From: Dermanyssus gallinae | Lineage: Eukaryota; Arthropoda; Arachnida; Mesostigmata; Dermanyssidae | DNA length: 64,000 nucleotides | Reading direction: 5' to 3' | Assembly: GCA_003439945.1 (NCBI GenBank) | Contig: QVRM01005491.1 | Location: 1 to 64,000, forward strand | Shown: piece by piece, positions 42,846-55,050 of the stretch | Numbering within the stretch: position 1 is the first letter of the stretch | Layout of the letters: the number at the start of each line of letters is the position of its first letter | The notes under the pieces: generated by a model | Database searches by the model: none | The model's input: only the letters and a program-made list of their open reading frames with translations | Told to the model about the DNA's origin: nothing | Program-made: the position numbers and the translations under genes

Positions 42846-45420
42846 AGAGGAGGAAATGCTACTTTACGCACTGTCAGACTGGAGGAGGGCAGGCGGCCTC
42901 TTACCTCCATTCTGGTGTGTGGGACTCGGCGCGATGGTCCGCGCCCCTACCCACTAAAACCTGCCTCTCATAACGCCCTTGACACAGCCCAGTTCCCATC
43001 TTCGTTTAATAGTACTATGGGCCGTGGGGGTGACATCCGGACTTATCTAACCAGGTTCGCCTGCTCGTTTGGCGAAGTCTGCTCTCCGGCTGGCGTGCCT
43101 TGTGACGAGACAGAATAATTTCCTCTCCTTGCGCTAATCCTGTCGTAACTCGCTCTTCTCTACGTCCCGCGTAGTTTCTTCTCTGTCGGCACCTCTCGTG
43201 CAACCGCTGCTCCAAGGGTCCATGCTGCTGGTTCCGAGCAAATGAAATCCATGAATTGGGCTAGCCCATCTCTCGGAAGCACGAGTGGGTGTTTAAGTCT
43301 CTGGGCACCCGCGTTCTTCCAACTATCTCTCACCCTGTTGCTTGCCTTACATCTAGCCTCTTCCCAGCACGGGCATTCTAGAAGAGTATGTGCCGCGTCA
43401 TCTTCAACGTCCAGCGTGCAGAACATGCACGTGTCCGAAGGCGCCTTACCGATCCTGTATAAATAAGACTGGAAATCTCCGTGACCGGTGACTATTTGCG
43501 TTTGAAAAAAGTACATGTCACCTCCAGGCCTCTTCAGCCATTTCTCGATGTTCGGTATCAGATCGCGGACCTTGGCTCCTGCCTCGTCCTTTCTGAGGCT
43601 CCTCCACTCCGCCTGCCATCGCAGAAGTGTTACTTTCGTTTCCTCTTTCTTTGCTTCTTTTGTCGTCCTATCTGGACCACGCTCCCACAGTCTTCGTCTT
43701 TTGTCTGCTTTGAGGTCCCAGGGCGGGGTACCTGCCAGAACCAAAGTTGCCGCCGTGCTCACGGTCCTGTAGGCCTGTGTAATGCGAAGAGCCGGTACCC
43801 GGTGGGCTCTTCTGAGTAGGCCTTTGTGATGTATTTCTCCGCTCTTCTTTTTAAACCATACCGGTACACCGTACAGGAAGATGGATTCCGGCACTGACAT
43901 GACCAGTCTTCTCCTTGAGGCTCTGCTAGGTCCGTAGATATTTGGCAGGATTTTGGCGATATCGTTTGCCGCTTTGCTTGCCTTTTTGATTGCCTTCTTC
44001 AGGTGGGGCACTCCTGTGAGTCCCCCGTTTAGTTGGACGCCTAGGTAGCTCACCTCCTTGCTGAATCTAATACTCATTCCCTGCAGTCGTAGATTAATCT
44101 CTCTGCAGTGCGTTTTTCCTATGCACTGCCTCTGACTTTTAGGAGCTAGTAACAGTCCAGCTCCCTCCATCCATCTTTCGACTGCCTTGAGTGATTTGTT
44201 AGCGGCTAGCTCTAATTCTTCTGCTGTTCGGGCCTTGACCATGATTGCTAGATCATCCGCATAGGCCTGCAGGTGGACCACTCTTGGGAGTCCTGGCAGC
44301 CTTAGTACATCGTCATAGGCAATGTTTTATAGTAACGGGCCAATTATCGATCCCTGCGGAACTCCCGCTGTCATCTGGAGTGAAACCCCAGCGCAGGAGA
44401 TTACTCTATCCTGTAGGTAGCTGGATGTGAGCTTTACCATGTAGGGCGGGACGCCCTTCCTATGTAAGGTATCTAAGATTACTTTCCAGGGAAGACTATT
44501 AAAAGCGTTTCGCACATCGAGCAAAACCGCCATAAACAGGTCCTTGGTTTGCGGTGTCGAGCTATGCCTTTCAGCATCTGAGATAACCCTGTGTATCGCA
44601 ATAGGGGCCGACCTATGCTTGCGGAATCCGTACTGTGAGTCCGAGAGAAGACCGTTTTTCTCCGCGAAGTTTCTTAGCCTCTCCTCAAAGATTGCCTCAA
44701 AGCATTTCGCCAGTGAGTCCAGAAGGCAAATAGGTCTATCTCCCCCATTGCCCTTTAGGACCAATACAACCTCCGTTTTCTTCCACTCCCTCGGAAACCT
44801 CCCCTCACGAAGCATCTTTGTTGCGGCATCTGCCACGAAACCTGGAAACTCTCTGCACAGGTAGCAGATTACCGCCGGTGGGATGCCGTCAGATCCCGGG
44901 GCCTTGCCTGTCTTTATTCTGCCCGCCACGGCTGTTACCTCCGCGACTGTGACTTAAGGTATTTCTGAGCACTTGGTTGCGCTCTGTCTGTTCATCTCCT
45001 CGTACACCTTCCTGTTGAAGTCCTCGTGTCGTGGGAATAAATTCCGCAAAATGTCTCCTTTCACCTCAGCTGCGATGTCTACTTTTGGCCTAGTAAAGCT
45101 TCCCAGCACTAGCTTATAGGGCCGTCCTTATGGGTCGCCGTCCAGTCCAGCTAGGAACGCCCTCCAGCTTTCCTTCTTGCTTCTCACTATCTCCTGTCTT
45201 AATGTCATTTGGCTTTCACGATATTCTGCTAATATCGCAGGGGTATTGGGACTTCCCTTTGCTTCTTTAAGCTTCCGCCTTAACTTCATGTATATTTTGC
45301 GAGCATCCTTGATCCTTTCGTTCCACCAGTAATTTGGCTCTACGACCCCCGTTCTTTTGGGATGTATGGCTAGCGTACTGGCCACCTCCTATGCCCTTCC
45401 AACCACTTTCATCATTCAAA
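42846..45420 (-). pseudogene. R1-D: R1-like LINE, 5'-truncated in the endonuclease
   Basis: The linker after the endonuclease (45385-45128) reads YWWNERIKDARKIYMKLRR. RT: 44929-44327 with KAPGSDGIPPAVICYLC, DRPICLLDSLAKCFEAIF, GFRKHRSAPIAIHRV, LLDVRNAFNSLPW and VPQGSIIGPLL. After a shift near 44325, 44281-43160 has QAYADDLAIMVKA (catalytic box intact), YGVPVWFKKKSG and the CCHC finger CMFCTLDVEDDAAHTLLEC. The 3' part ends near 42846 with the AGAGGAGG variant of the R1 3' end and a poly-A tail into (TA)n. The catalytic part of the endonuclease is gone. Confidence 0.87.
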
Positions 45421-46250
45421 TCGCTAAAATGAAGCGGTCTTTAGACCATCATTCTCTTTGTCTCTACCCAGGGAGCACTATGTCATATTTCGTCACGTAC
45501 TGTATTTATGCAAAATAGCGTCGAAACTAGAAGTTAAAAATTGCACATTAATATGTACAATAGTAGTGTCGGTTTAAGATATATATTTGTGGTAATTAGA
45601 TGGAAGACTAGCATCAGACAGATGAATTGCTGTCTCTTCGATTCAGTGGAATTGAAGCATCTATTACAAATATATATAGTAGGTATGTAGGTAGTCAATT
45701 AAAATATATAGTGGTTTAAAAACACGATATGGCTGCCCAATATATCGTTGCTTGTTGTATTCTCTACGCTGTGTTCGATTTTAGAGTTCAAAACAAAGCG
45801 TATCGATACACCACTATATGTATGCACTGTCTGGGTTTTGTAGCCAGTGCATACACTATACCTATATAGAAGTTAAGATTAGTGAAATATAAGTAGGGCC
45901 GCTATATTTCACTAAAACAACTATATCGGTAGACTCACCTTACCTAAATCTAAAAACCGGCACAATCACTTCTACTTAAAAACGCTAAAATTCACTTCAG
46001 ACAGACCTTTGCAATGGTGAACGCACTGCTAACCTATCTAACACAGTGACGCGGCGAATTATAACAATTTTGCATCTTTTAAATGCAAAATGGAACTGTT
46101 TGACGGTGTTGGATCTCACAGTTCGGTCACACTGGTGGCAACGATGGTCTGTGACAAAACTCCCGTTAAAAAGCCAGATATAACTTTCGATCTAGGCAAT
46201 TTAAGCGGGAGCTCACACCAGTGCGACCGTCCGGCTCAACAGCTGAGTAG
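45421..46250. other. Stretch without a recognised gene; later part may be R2 5' UTR
   Basis: AT-rich sequence with no coding motif to about 46020. The last 200 bases before the first R2 zinc finger may be the R2 5' untranslated region, which in R2 elements folds into an HDV-like ribozyme. I did not identify that fold. Confidence 0.35.
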
Positions 46251-46257
46251 AGTATGA

Positions 46258-49200
46258 TCATTACGTGACGGCAGCAACACCGCCGGAAGACTCAGCTGCC
46301 AGACTTGCGGGCGAGTATGCAAATCTGGCGCGGGCCTCGCGAGCCACATTAGATTGACTCACAATCAACGAGAAGTTCGTGCCACCTCCCAAACTCCTAA
46401 CCGATCACGGACTAATAATTTGATTTTAAGTTGCTCACAAAATGACAATGCTGCTCCTAATAATAATTTTAACCCCCCTAGTACTTCACGCGTCTCCCAG
46501 CCAAATTGTAAATTTCCATCTAGTACTTGCTTAAAGGTCTTTAATTCTAAATCAGGTCTTAATTTACACCGTCGTCGTGCCCATCCGGACGAATATAATG
46601 AGAACATTTTAGCCCCCCCCCCTCTAAGAAGGCCAGATGGAACCCACAAGACCGTGAACTTTTAGCAACATTAGAAGCAGATTTTATATTAGATAATAAT
46701 AACGAAACACCTAGAGAAATTGACCACCTTTTAGCTACTAATTTTAGCTCACGCACACCTGGGGCGATTAGAGGCCAACGTAATTCTCAGACGCATAAGG
46801 ATCTGGTAGAGGACCTCCTTAAAAAGAGGTCCTCTCCTGGATTCCCAACCTTAACGGATCTGAGCTTCCTGAGCCTAGTCGGCCTCGTTACTCTGAATCA
46901 GATGGCCCCTATAATCCATCCCAAAAAGATATTATTATATCTAAAATACAAGCCCTCACAAACACATTTCCCAAACGCAACATAATTTCAACAGACCTTA
47001 CTCATCTGTCAAATATAATTTGCTCAGGTGAGGAATCACACTATCGCCTTAAACGAATTTCTGAACAAACATTTTACACACACTGTCCGACGTCGTGCCT
47101 TTAGAGAAACACCTTCCACTGAAGCGCGAGTATCTAAAAGGCAACAGCGACGTCAAGACTACGCAACCACTCAAAAACTTTTTAGCCAAAACCGATCCAA
47201 ATGCGCTCATGAGGTGCTGGACGGCAAACACACCATACACAACATGCAGGCCACCGAGGTTGTAGAACACTGGGCCAACACGATGACACAACCACCCCCT
47301 GAACCACTCCCTTGCCCCGTATACACTCCCAACTCTGATCTCTTTGAGGTTTCCCTCCCTATCTCCCTAAAGGAAACCCACGTAGCTCTCCGCGGACCTT
47401 CTAAAGCACTAGGCTTGGACGGGATTTGTCTTTCGTCCCTCCGTAAACTCCCGTTAGAAGTAGTCTGTTGTATGCTTAACATACTATTAATTAGCGATAT
47501 TGCCTCAGCCCATGAAACTGCTCGCTTAGCGTTCATCCCTAAAATTAACAATGCCACATCCCCAAGCGATCTGCGACCCCTATCTATTAGTTCATACTTA
47601 CAACGAACGCTTAACAAAATTCTCTCTAGACGCCTCCAGAACTCGATTAAGCTTCTCCCAATCCAGCGAGCGTTTCTCCCCTATAATGGTACCTTCGAGA
47701 ATCTTGCGGTTCTGGATGGTATCCTTAACGATGCCAAGTCTGCAGGACGTGAGCTCAGACTCGCCTCAATCGACCTCCGTGAGGCGTTCGACATGGTGAG
47801 TCATGACTCCGTCCTGTGGTCACTCCGGACTCGCGGATACCCGGAGGTATTCATTAACTATATCGAACGCTTGTACCTCTCATCTAAAACTCTCATAGAA
47901 TTTGGACAAGAATGTCGCACATTTCGGCCAACTAGGGGTGTTAGACAGGGAGATCCTCTGTCCCCCCTCTTATTTAATCTAGTTCTCGACGACATTCTTT
48001 CAAAATTAGACAAAGCTAATATCGGGTACCAACTTACTGATGACTTCCGCCTTATGGGCTTAGCCTTTGCGGATGATCTCATCCTCCTAGCCTCCACGAA
48101 ATCCACTCTCCAACGTCTCCTTAATATTGCGGACCCACTTTTGAAATCCCGAGGCCTTGAAATTAATACTAATAAAAGCTTTACTATCTCCCACCTATTT
48201 AATAGGAAGGAAGGTAAAGGTTTTATCAATACCGTACCAGAATTTAACGTTGGAGATCGGCAATTGCCAGCTAAAGGTATGAGCGATCGATGGAGATATC
48301 TTGGAGTCGACTTTGACAGCAATGGCAGAGTTGACTCCACCAGGGATATACTCCTTAATTTACTCAACAGACTCACGATAGCTCCCCTTAAACCCCACCA
48401 AAGACTCATATTTTTGAAAGACTTTCTCATTCCCCGTCTCCTATATAAACTGGTCTCCGGTCCCAGACCATCTTACGCACTCCTTAGTGACCTAGATAAA
48501 GAGATCAGAAAGGTTGTTAAGTCGAAATGGCTGAAGCTCGAAAACTCGGTGCCGAACGCCTACCTGTACACGCACACGGCACACGGCGGTCTGGACATCC
48601 CCTGCCTCCAAACATTCATTCCCAGACTCCGCCTCTCCCGCCTGACAGCACTACAACACTCCACGCACCTTGGGGTCCAATGGATGCTAACCACCGAGCA
48701 CTTTAAAAAAGATCTTGCGAAAACAAGACTTCTTTGCGAGCGCTTGGGAACCTCCATTGAGACCGCTACACAAGAGACCGACTACTGGTCTCAACAACTA
48801 CACAACACGTTCGATGGGGCACATTTTAAAAAAGCACACGAAACGCCCTTTGTACACTACTGGATTAAGGGTATGCCCTACCTATCTGGTAAGGAGTATT
48901 TAAACCTGCTAAAGCTCAGGATCAACGCACTACCAACGCGTGCCAGATTGGCCAGGGGACGCCCGGGCTACAACAAACGTTGTAGGCACGGGTGTCATGC
49001 GCCTGAGACGTTGGCTCATGTCGCTCAGATGTGCGATACAACACACAAACAAACCATAAAGAGACATGACGACGTCTGTGATCGCGTGGCGCGTCTTCTC
49101 CGCGAAAGGGGTCATGAGGTGGTTCGTGAGCGAGTATTCCGTCGACCGGGCGCACCGGGTCTAAAGCCCGACCTCGTAATAACAACACCTACCGAGGTCT

Positions 49201-49526
49201 GGGTTTTAGATGCCGAGGTTTGCGGCCCGAACCGGGACCTGGCAAAAGCACGGCAAGACAAGATCGCCAAATATGACGTCGAGTTCCTAAGAGCGGCGCT
49301 CCCCGACCCGCAAAAACCTCGCAGATTCGGATCCATCACTATCTCTATGAGTGGTGTATGGGACTCCGAATCTGCGAGGACGCTCTTGGGGCTCGGCGTC
49401 ACGAAGAGGAATCTTATGGATCTCACCGTTTTAACTTTGCAAGGAACCTTGAGGATATACCGCTCGCACCGGGTCCATAAGAGCGGGGGCTACCATCAAG
49501 CAAGGACACGGACAACTGACTCTTAA
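46258..49526 (+). pseudogene. R2-clade element ORF: zinc fingers, Myb, RT and RLE, nearly intact
   Basis: The N-terminal frame has two C2H2 fingers: CQTCGRVCKSGAGLASH with a later His (46297-46362) and CKFPSSTCLKVFNSKSGLN with HRRRAH (46507-46585). After a shift at a C9 run (46613-46621) a Myb-like domain follows (RWNPQDRELLATLEADFIL, TPGAIRGQRN). After more shifts (46860-47060) an 832-codon frame (47028-49526) holds the RT. It has LGLDGICLSSLRKLPLEV, RPLSISSYLQRTLNKIL, ASIDLREAFDMVSHDSV (A), GVRQGDPLSPLLFN (B) and LAFADDLILLAS (C, residues about 347-350). The C-terminal zinc cluster (CRHGCHAPETLAHVAQMC, about 651) and RLE core (KPDLVITTPTEVWVLDAEV, about 711, with a later Lys) are intact. 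R2 elements nick DNA with the RLE and prime reverse transcription from the nick. No in-frame ATG precedes the first finger. Confidence 0.93.
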
Positions 49527-49621
49527 CTTCACGTGACACCTTTTTACCACAATTTTTATTAAGGCGAGCACTGCCAAGTGTGCAAACGTATTGTAAATGA
49601 TTAATAAATCATCACAATATT

Positions 49622-49623
<2 letters not shown>
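49527..49623 (+). other. R2 3' untranslated end
   Basis: The 97 bases after the stop end CATCACAATATTTTC and run directly into (TA)n. The same end, inverted, is at 11807 and 42649. In R2 elements the 3' UTR RNA is what the protein recognises, which fits its conservation between copies. Confidence 0.85.

Positions 49624-49702
<79 letters not shown>
49624..49702. repeat. (TA)n tract at the 3' end of the R2 element
   Basis: About 39 TA units with no interruption, the longest pure tract seen here. It directly follows the R2 3' end. Confidence 0.95.
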
Positions 49703-49705
<3 letters not shown>

Positions 49706-50274
49706 CACCAATATATACATAGTGTAGAGACGCGTGTACGTACACAGAGCTGTATATTGCGTCAAAAGCACGAGACACAAACAAAATGATGTATAGAGAG
49801 AGACTAGTGGACGTTTGTGGAATGTTCTATTCTTTCCCGTTTGTTGTGTCCCGTTGTCATGTCGGTAGGGATTTGCCGTTGTTGTCACGACCATTGTGGT
49901 GGCCAGCTATTCGCCCTGTCGAAGTCAGCACTGCCGAAGCACTACGTAGCCTGACGAAACTGTGCCTGCTTTCGAGTTCGCTCATGCGATGAGCGTTGCA
50001 TTATTTCGCGCGTAATTAACATCGTAACTCAGTTGGCCAAAGGGTCGAGAGCGAGCAGGCTGCCGCGGTGGCGGGCTAGAGAACAGGTCGCACCGTATTG
50101 TTTGGCTGAGGCCATGCACATAAAGCTCATTGATTCTCCAGCCACAATATTCACGATTCCTTCGCCTCTCTGGCCCCGCTCTTAAGCCAAACCGCCGGAA
50201 TGTTTTTGTTCCCCCGCCGCTGCTGCTCTTGCTACTTGAGCTACTGAGGTGCAACTTTCTTCTACAATTCAGCA
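49703..50274. other. Stretch without a recognised gene
   Basis: Mixed sequence with a CTG-rich patch near 50218-50245. Frames on either strand show no family motif. Confidence 0.35.
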
Positions 50275-52080
50275 TTTATTTCACCACAAAATTGGTAGAC
50301 AGTACGGTCAACGACCTTGGATTAAGCATTCATAATAAATGCAATGACCCAATATATGTTAGCTGGAACGGTTACAGCGCGGTTGATATTGTTTTATCAT
50401 CGATACCACAAAAGGTCGAGGCTATCCTATAATCAATCGACCATCGTGCTCATTGGATGTCCATATACTGGAACAAGCACTACAAATGGCCTATGGCACA
50501 GATGATATAAACTATATTGATAAAAAAACGATTAAGTGGTCTATCCACACGGCTGCAAAACCAAAGAACCTGAGACTGCAGAGACACAAGCCGTGGTTTG
50601 ACAAGAAGTGTCGACAAATTAAGAAGGTGATCTGTCTGTATAAACCCACAACGTCAACTGAACTTCTACAACTGGCGGAATTAAAACGAATATTTAGATG
50701 TATGAAGAAAGAAAAGAAACGGCATTACGAAAAACAACAACGCATTAGGCTAATTTCGGAAAGCGTGCGGAAACCATGGCTACTTCTTCCAAGGAGACCA
50801 GTACCTTCAAACCCATTGATAAATGACGAAGAGTGGGTAGCCCATTTTACAAATCTATTAACGAGAGACGTCATATTGCCAGATCAGGACATTTTAGAAG
50901 AAATTGTTGATTTTACTGAGGACGAAGTCAAAACCGCAATTATATCGAAGCAAACGGGAAATCAGCAGGACCCGATCATATTCTTAATGAACACCTGAAG
51001 TCTAATATTGACGCTTTATGCCTTATTGTGACAAAACTATACAATGAATGTGTTCGACAAGGCAAAATTTCCGATGAGTGGCGGAAAAGCTATCTACAGC
51101 CGATATTTAAGCGAAAGGAAGATGCAACTGACCCAAAGAATTACAGGGGCATAGCACTTACAAGCGTATTTTACAAGATATTAACGTCGCTCATCGTAAA
51201 TCGATTGTACCCGTGCGTAGAAGACAGAATTCGATCAGAACAATACGGTTTTTTAAAGAGGCGATCAATTTCAGATGCAGCTGAGTTTGTTTTAAACCAT
51301 GTATCACAACGCCTCTCTAACAAGAAAATGACATACGCTGCGTTTATAGATTTTCAAACTGCTTTCGATTGCTTGCCAAGGGACCGTTTATTTGACACGT
51401 TTCGCAAACGTTTTAACATAACAGGCCCCCTTTTTAATCTCGTTCATAATATATTAGCGCACAATATAATTGGGGTGAAAAACGGCAACCACTATGTACA
51501 AACACCCGTAACACAAACCATCGGGGTAGCCCAGAGAGACTCAGCTAGCCCATTTCTTTTGATTTTGTACGTGACTGGACTCGCGGACTTACTGCGTAAT
51601 CTTAAAGCCCATTTTGCATTTTATGCTGATGACTTAGGCATTTTAGCAAAATCTCGTAAACGTCTACAGTTTTACCTCAACGAAACTGCGAAGTGGCGCA
51701 AAGAAAACAAGCTCAAGATTAACGCTGAAAAGTCACAGGTCTTACGCTTTAGCAGAGGAGGGTCATACGCGGCCAGGGATCATGATCTGTCAGTATATGG
51801 ACAACCACTTAAATTAGTTAGCCACTTCTCGTATCTAGGCGTCACACTAACCCCCGGGCTTTCTTTTAGCAGACATATCGAGGAGATACAAGCAAAAGCT
51901 ACGTCTGCAATGTTTTTGTTAGGCAATATGCACGATGTGGACGTAAAAACAGCTATAAATTGCTTTAAAATCAAAGTACTCCCTGTAGCAACATACTGCC
52001 TTTCCACATTTGCACTATATATATATATATATATATATAGTGCAAGGACATATCTCGAGAGTTTAAACACATATTTTTAA
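50275..52080 (+). pseudogene. L3: APE-type LINE ORF2, 5'-truncated; RT largely open
   Basis: The end of the endonuclease is seen near 50345-50460 (DPIYVSWNGYSAVDIVL, SIDHRAHW after a shift). A linker frame (50453-50998) has HKPWFDKKCRQIKKVI. The RT frame 51028-52080 (350 codons) has YRGIALTSVFYKILTSLI, EQYGFLKRRSISDAAEFV, AAFIDFQTAFDCLPRDRL (A), VAQRDSASPFLLILYV (B, with the usual QG-D changed to QRD) and FAFYADDLGILAKS (C, intact). The style, including KINAEKSQVLRFSRGG, matches L1 at 2.2-4.6 kb. Near 52013 a (TA)n tract flanked by TGCACTATA/TATAGTGCA interrupts the C-terminus. Confidence 0.82.
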
Positions 52081-53239
52081 GAAGAATATTTGTTCAATAC
52101 TTCAAAGAGTTTTTGTTCGCTTTAAAATAGCTCCTGCCCAATGCTTGCACTTGTGCCATTTTCATTCACACTTTTTGGAATAAAAACAACTTTTTTACGC
52201 ATCTTTTGGAATTAAACTGAGTTGCTCTTGCAAATTGTTTATATCTTCTCCATAATCTCTAAGTGTTGTTTCTTTCATTTTTTTTCGCGGGAGCAGGAAA
52301 AGTCGCACGGAACTTGGTCCGGCGAATGGGGAAATTGCGGAAATATAGAAATTAAAGTTTTCTCAAATGGCCGGTAACGATGTGTGTGCCGGTGCACTGT
52401 CGTGATGAGGGGCTCAAGAGTTGTTTACCCAGCGTTCAGGTCTCTTGCGTCGGATGTGCTCGTGCAATTTTCTTAAATTCTCTTCTCGCGGTAGTAGTCC
52501 ATAATGACCGTAGAACCAGATAGTTCCAAAAATTCGTGGAAGATGATTCCCTTGCAGTGAAAAAAACATTCAAGAGGACCTTATTGTTGGATCTGCTCTA
52601 AATTTATTCGATTGACCCTCTCCTTGAAAACGCCACTGGGATGATGGGGCTTTGATGTATCGATGTCGTTACCATGCACCCATGACTCTCCTCTTCGAGC
52701 AATCCAGCACCCTGCTACCGCCTAAAGGTTCAATATGATAATTTCCCTACGGGCGTTCATTTGCTGAAAATTCAACATTTTCGGAACGAAGTTCGTTTCC
52801 CGTCTTCTGACGCATGAAATATCCTCTAAAACGATTACAACCTATCCATACGATATTTCTAATTCGTCAGATATATCTCTGATAGTATTTAATCGGCGAC
52901 CAACCCTCTTTTTTATTAATATTCACCCGGACTTTTTGATGCGTCATCGTATATATACGCAGGGCTAAACGACAAAATATTAATAAATATGCCCAGCTCG
53001 CCATTGAGTAATGTTTGTGCCGCTAGTATTAAAGATACTCCGAGGACCCGGCTCCGAGGCATGATCGCTTCTCCAGAAGATTCGTCTGGTCGTGATCTGT
53101 CTTGTACCATTAAGAGTTATGTATGCGAAACGTATGTGATTAACGTATGAAAAGAATGCGCCGGCGTAGCAGAAGACACACGTGTCTACCTATGCCTTTC
53201 CACTCTTTACCATCGAGATCTAGAAGATGCCGTAACCGG
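52081..53239. other. Stretch without a recognised gene
   Basis: No coding motif, tRNA-like unit or element end found. The first 100 bases may be the decayed 3' end of L3. Confidence 0.35.
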
Positions 53240-53244
53240 TGAGA

Positions 53245-53975
53245 TCTTTAGTTAGGTAGCATGTAGTGCCCGTGTACGGATGGTCCCCTATAAATGGCGT
53301 ACCTATTTTTCCAAGGCGCAGATGCCGCGTTGAAGTCCCTCATGACAAACTGGCTCTGATACTCCCGTGTTTTCACGCTGGCGCCCAGTGTCTCAAGGAC
53401 AATTTGACAAATTTCTCCTGGCTTCTGTTGTGGGAGAAATAGCATCGCGCCCTTGACGATCTTATCCCAAGCCAACCCTAAATGTCTTTCCGTGGCCCCT
53501 ATCCTGAGTTGCGACCTCTTTTCGACGATTCGTCCATCAAATCGCGGTGTCCGTTCTTTCATCTACCGCCCTTGCCTATTTGCCTTTTCCAGCGGCTCAT
53601 TTGGCTCTGGCGACGGGCATATCTAGGCGTGTCTACTGCTGCCGCTTGAAGATCCTGCGCGGCTTTGCACCTATTGAGGATTACTTGCAGGACGTTAGTT
53701 CCCACCGTTTAACGAGTTTCCTTAACGCCACCGCAGCATCAGTCACTCTCTGGCCAAGGCGAGAGAGGCTTTATCGTGTGTCTTTTTTTGTAGGCAGAAC
53801 CAGGTCAGTGAATGAGTCCCATGCTGCAGAGCGTACATAGCACTTCCTTGTCTCAGCGGTGCTGGTCCTCGCTAAATGTTTGGTGGATCCGCAGCGACAG
53901 CGTCTGTGGTTTCGGGGCATATCTTTGGCAGAGAACTTTGCCGTATGGCCCATCTCTTAGCATCTCGTGTAGCAC
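53245..53975 (-). pseudogene. R1-F: decayed R1-like fragment across the ORF1/ORF2 junction
   Basis: 53953-53771 reads GHTAKFSAKDMPRNHRRCRC and GSTKHLARTSTAETRKC, a worn set of CCHC knuckles in which some Cys have become Arg or Ser. 53562-53248 carries FVMRDFNAASAPWKNRYAI, the worn version of the TGDFNAASEVW endonuclease motif. Orders and spacing fit the end of ORF1 and the start of ORF2 in R1-like elements. Many stops. The high-coordinate edge is at (TA)n (53985). Confidence 0.65.
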
Positions 53976-53980
53976 AAAAT

Positions 53981-53984
<4 letters not shown>

Positions 53985-54046
<62 letters not shown>

Positions 54047-54067
54047 GTGTGTATGTGTGTGTGTGTT
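53985..54067. repeat. (TA)n then (TG)n tract
   Basis: About 58 bases of TA, then a TGTG run to 54067. It borders R1-F. Confidence 0.95.
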
Positions 54068-54860
54068 TCAATGTCATGCGCATTACTTCGTCTCGTGTGG
54101 TCTTAGCGGGGCACGTAGCATATTCAGCTGTGAGTGTCGTTTATTTTCATCTCATCTAATTTACCCTCGAACAACTTAAAGCGCGATCCTGTTACGACAA
54201 CAGCAGATCATCATTATGATCAATCATCTGCTCTGCTCTGCCTCACTCAGTACAAGTTTGCAGGCGACACACATGATCTCTCTATCATGTCGGTCGATCC
54301 TTCTAGCCAACCAGGCTGTGCTTTCTGACCGTTTTCAAGCAACATAGACTTAGTGCTAAATCTTTAAAATCTTTGCAGCGAGAATGACGCTAATTTTATC
54401 CGACTTGCTGCACAGACCTTAGTTTCCGTTATGGCGGGCGTGCCTTTTTACCTCGTCTTGAAATTATACGTGATTTACACATTCAAAATTAGAGAAGACT
54501 AAAACATATCTATTACGTGTCTTGACTGTACGCACAATTTGTTCACGCATCTGCTTTAGATGTATCCAACGTTTACGCAAACATATTGTTCACGCGGAGC
54601 GTTCCTGCAAACAGACTTGAAAAATTGGTACCGTTATGTATATTTTACAATGGGATTGAACTCGCGTATCATTTGATCCATTACCTAGCTCCCCCTTCCC
54701 GGTCTGCATACGCGACGAAACATGATGTCGGTCAGAGTTCTGTTGATTGATCACCTGCAAACAGCCTTGTGGATGTTATAACACTCAGCTGAGCAATTTT
54801 AGAGTGTGCACATTGCTGTAAAGGCTACATTTTTGTCTATGTACATGTAGCCGGTGTAAT

Positions 54861-54934
<74 letters not shown>

Positions 54935-55050
54935 TGCACAATCGCGATGAAAGTACGGCTTGTTGTCATTTTTGCAATGGTAGGTCGTCATCAAGAACAC
55001 CTATCATCATCATCAACACCACCACCACCATGATCGCTGGGCCATAGTCA
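54068..55050. other. Stretch without a recognised gene, with a (TA)n at 54863-54937
   Basis: I see no coding motif. Besides the TA tract, a CATCATCA/CACCACCA run lies at 55004-55030. Confidence 0.4.

Noticed and set aside
54640..54700. Possible box B (GAGTTCAATCC on the minus strand) near 54660
   Set aside because: No box A at a workable distance and no terminator, so a tRNA-like unit is not supported.
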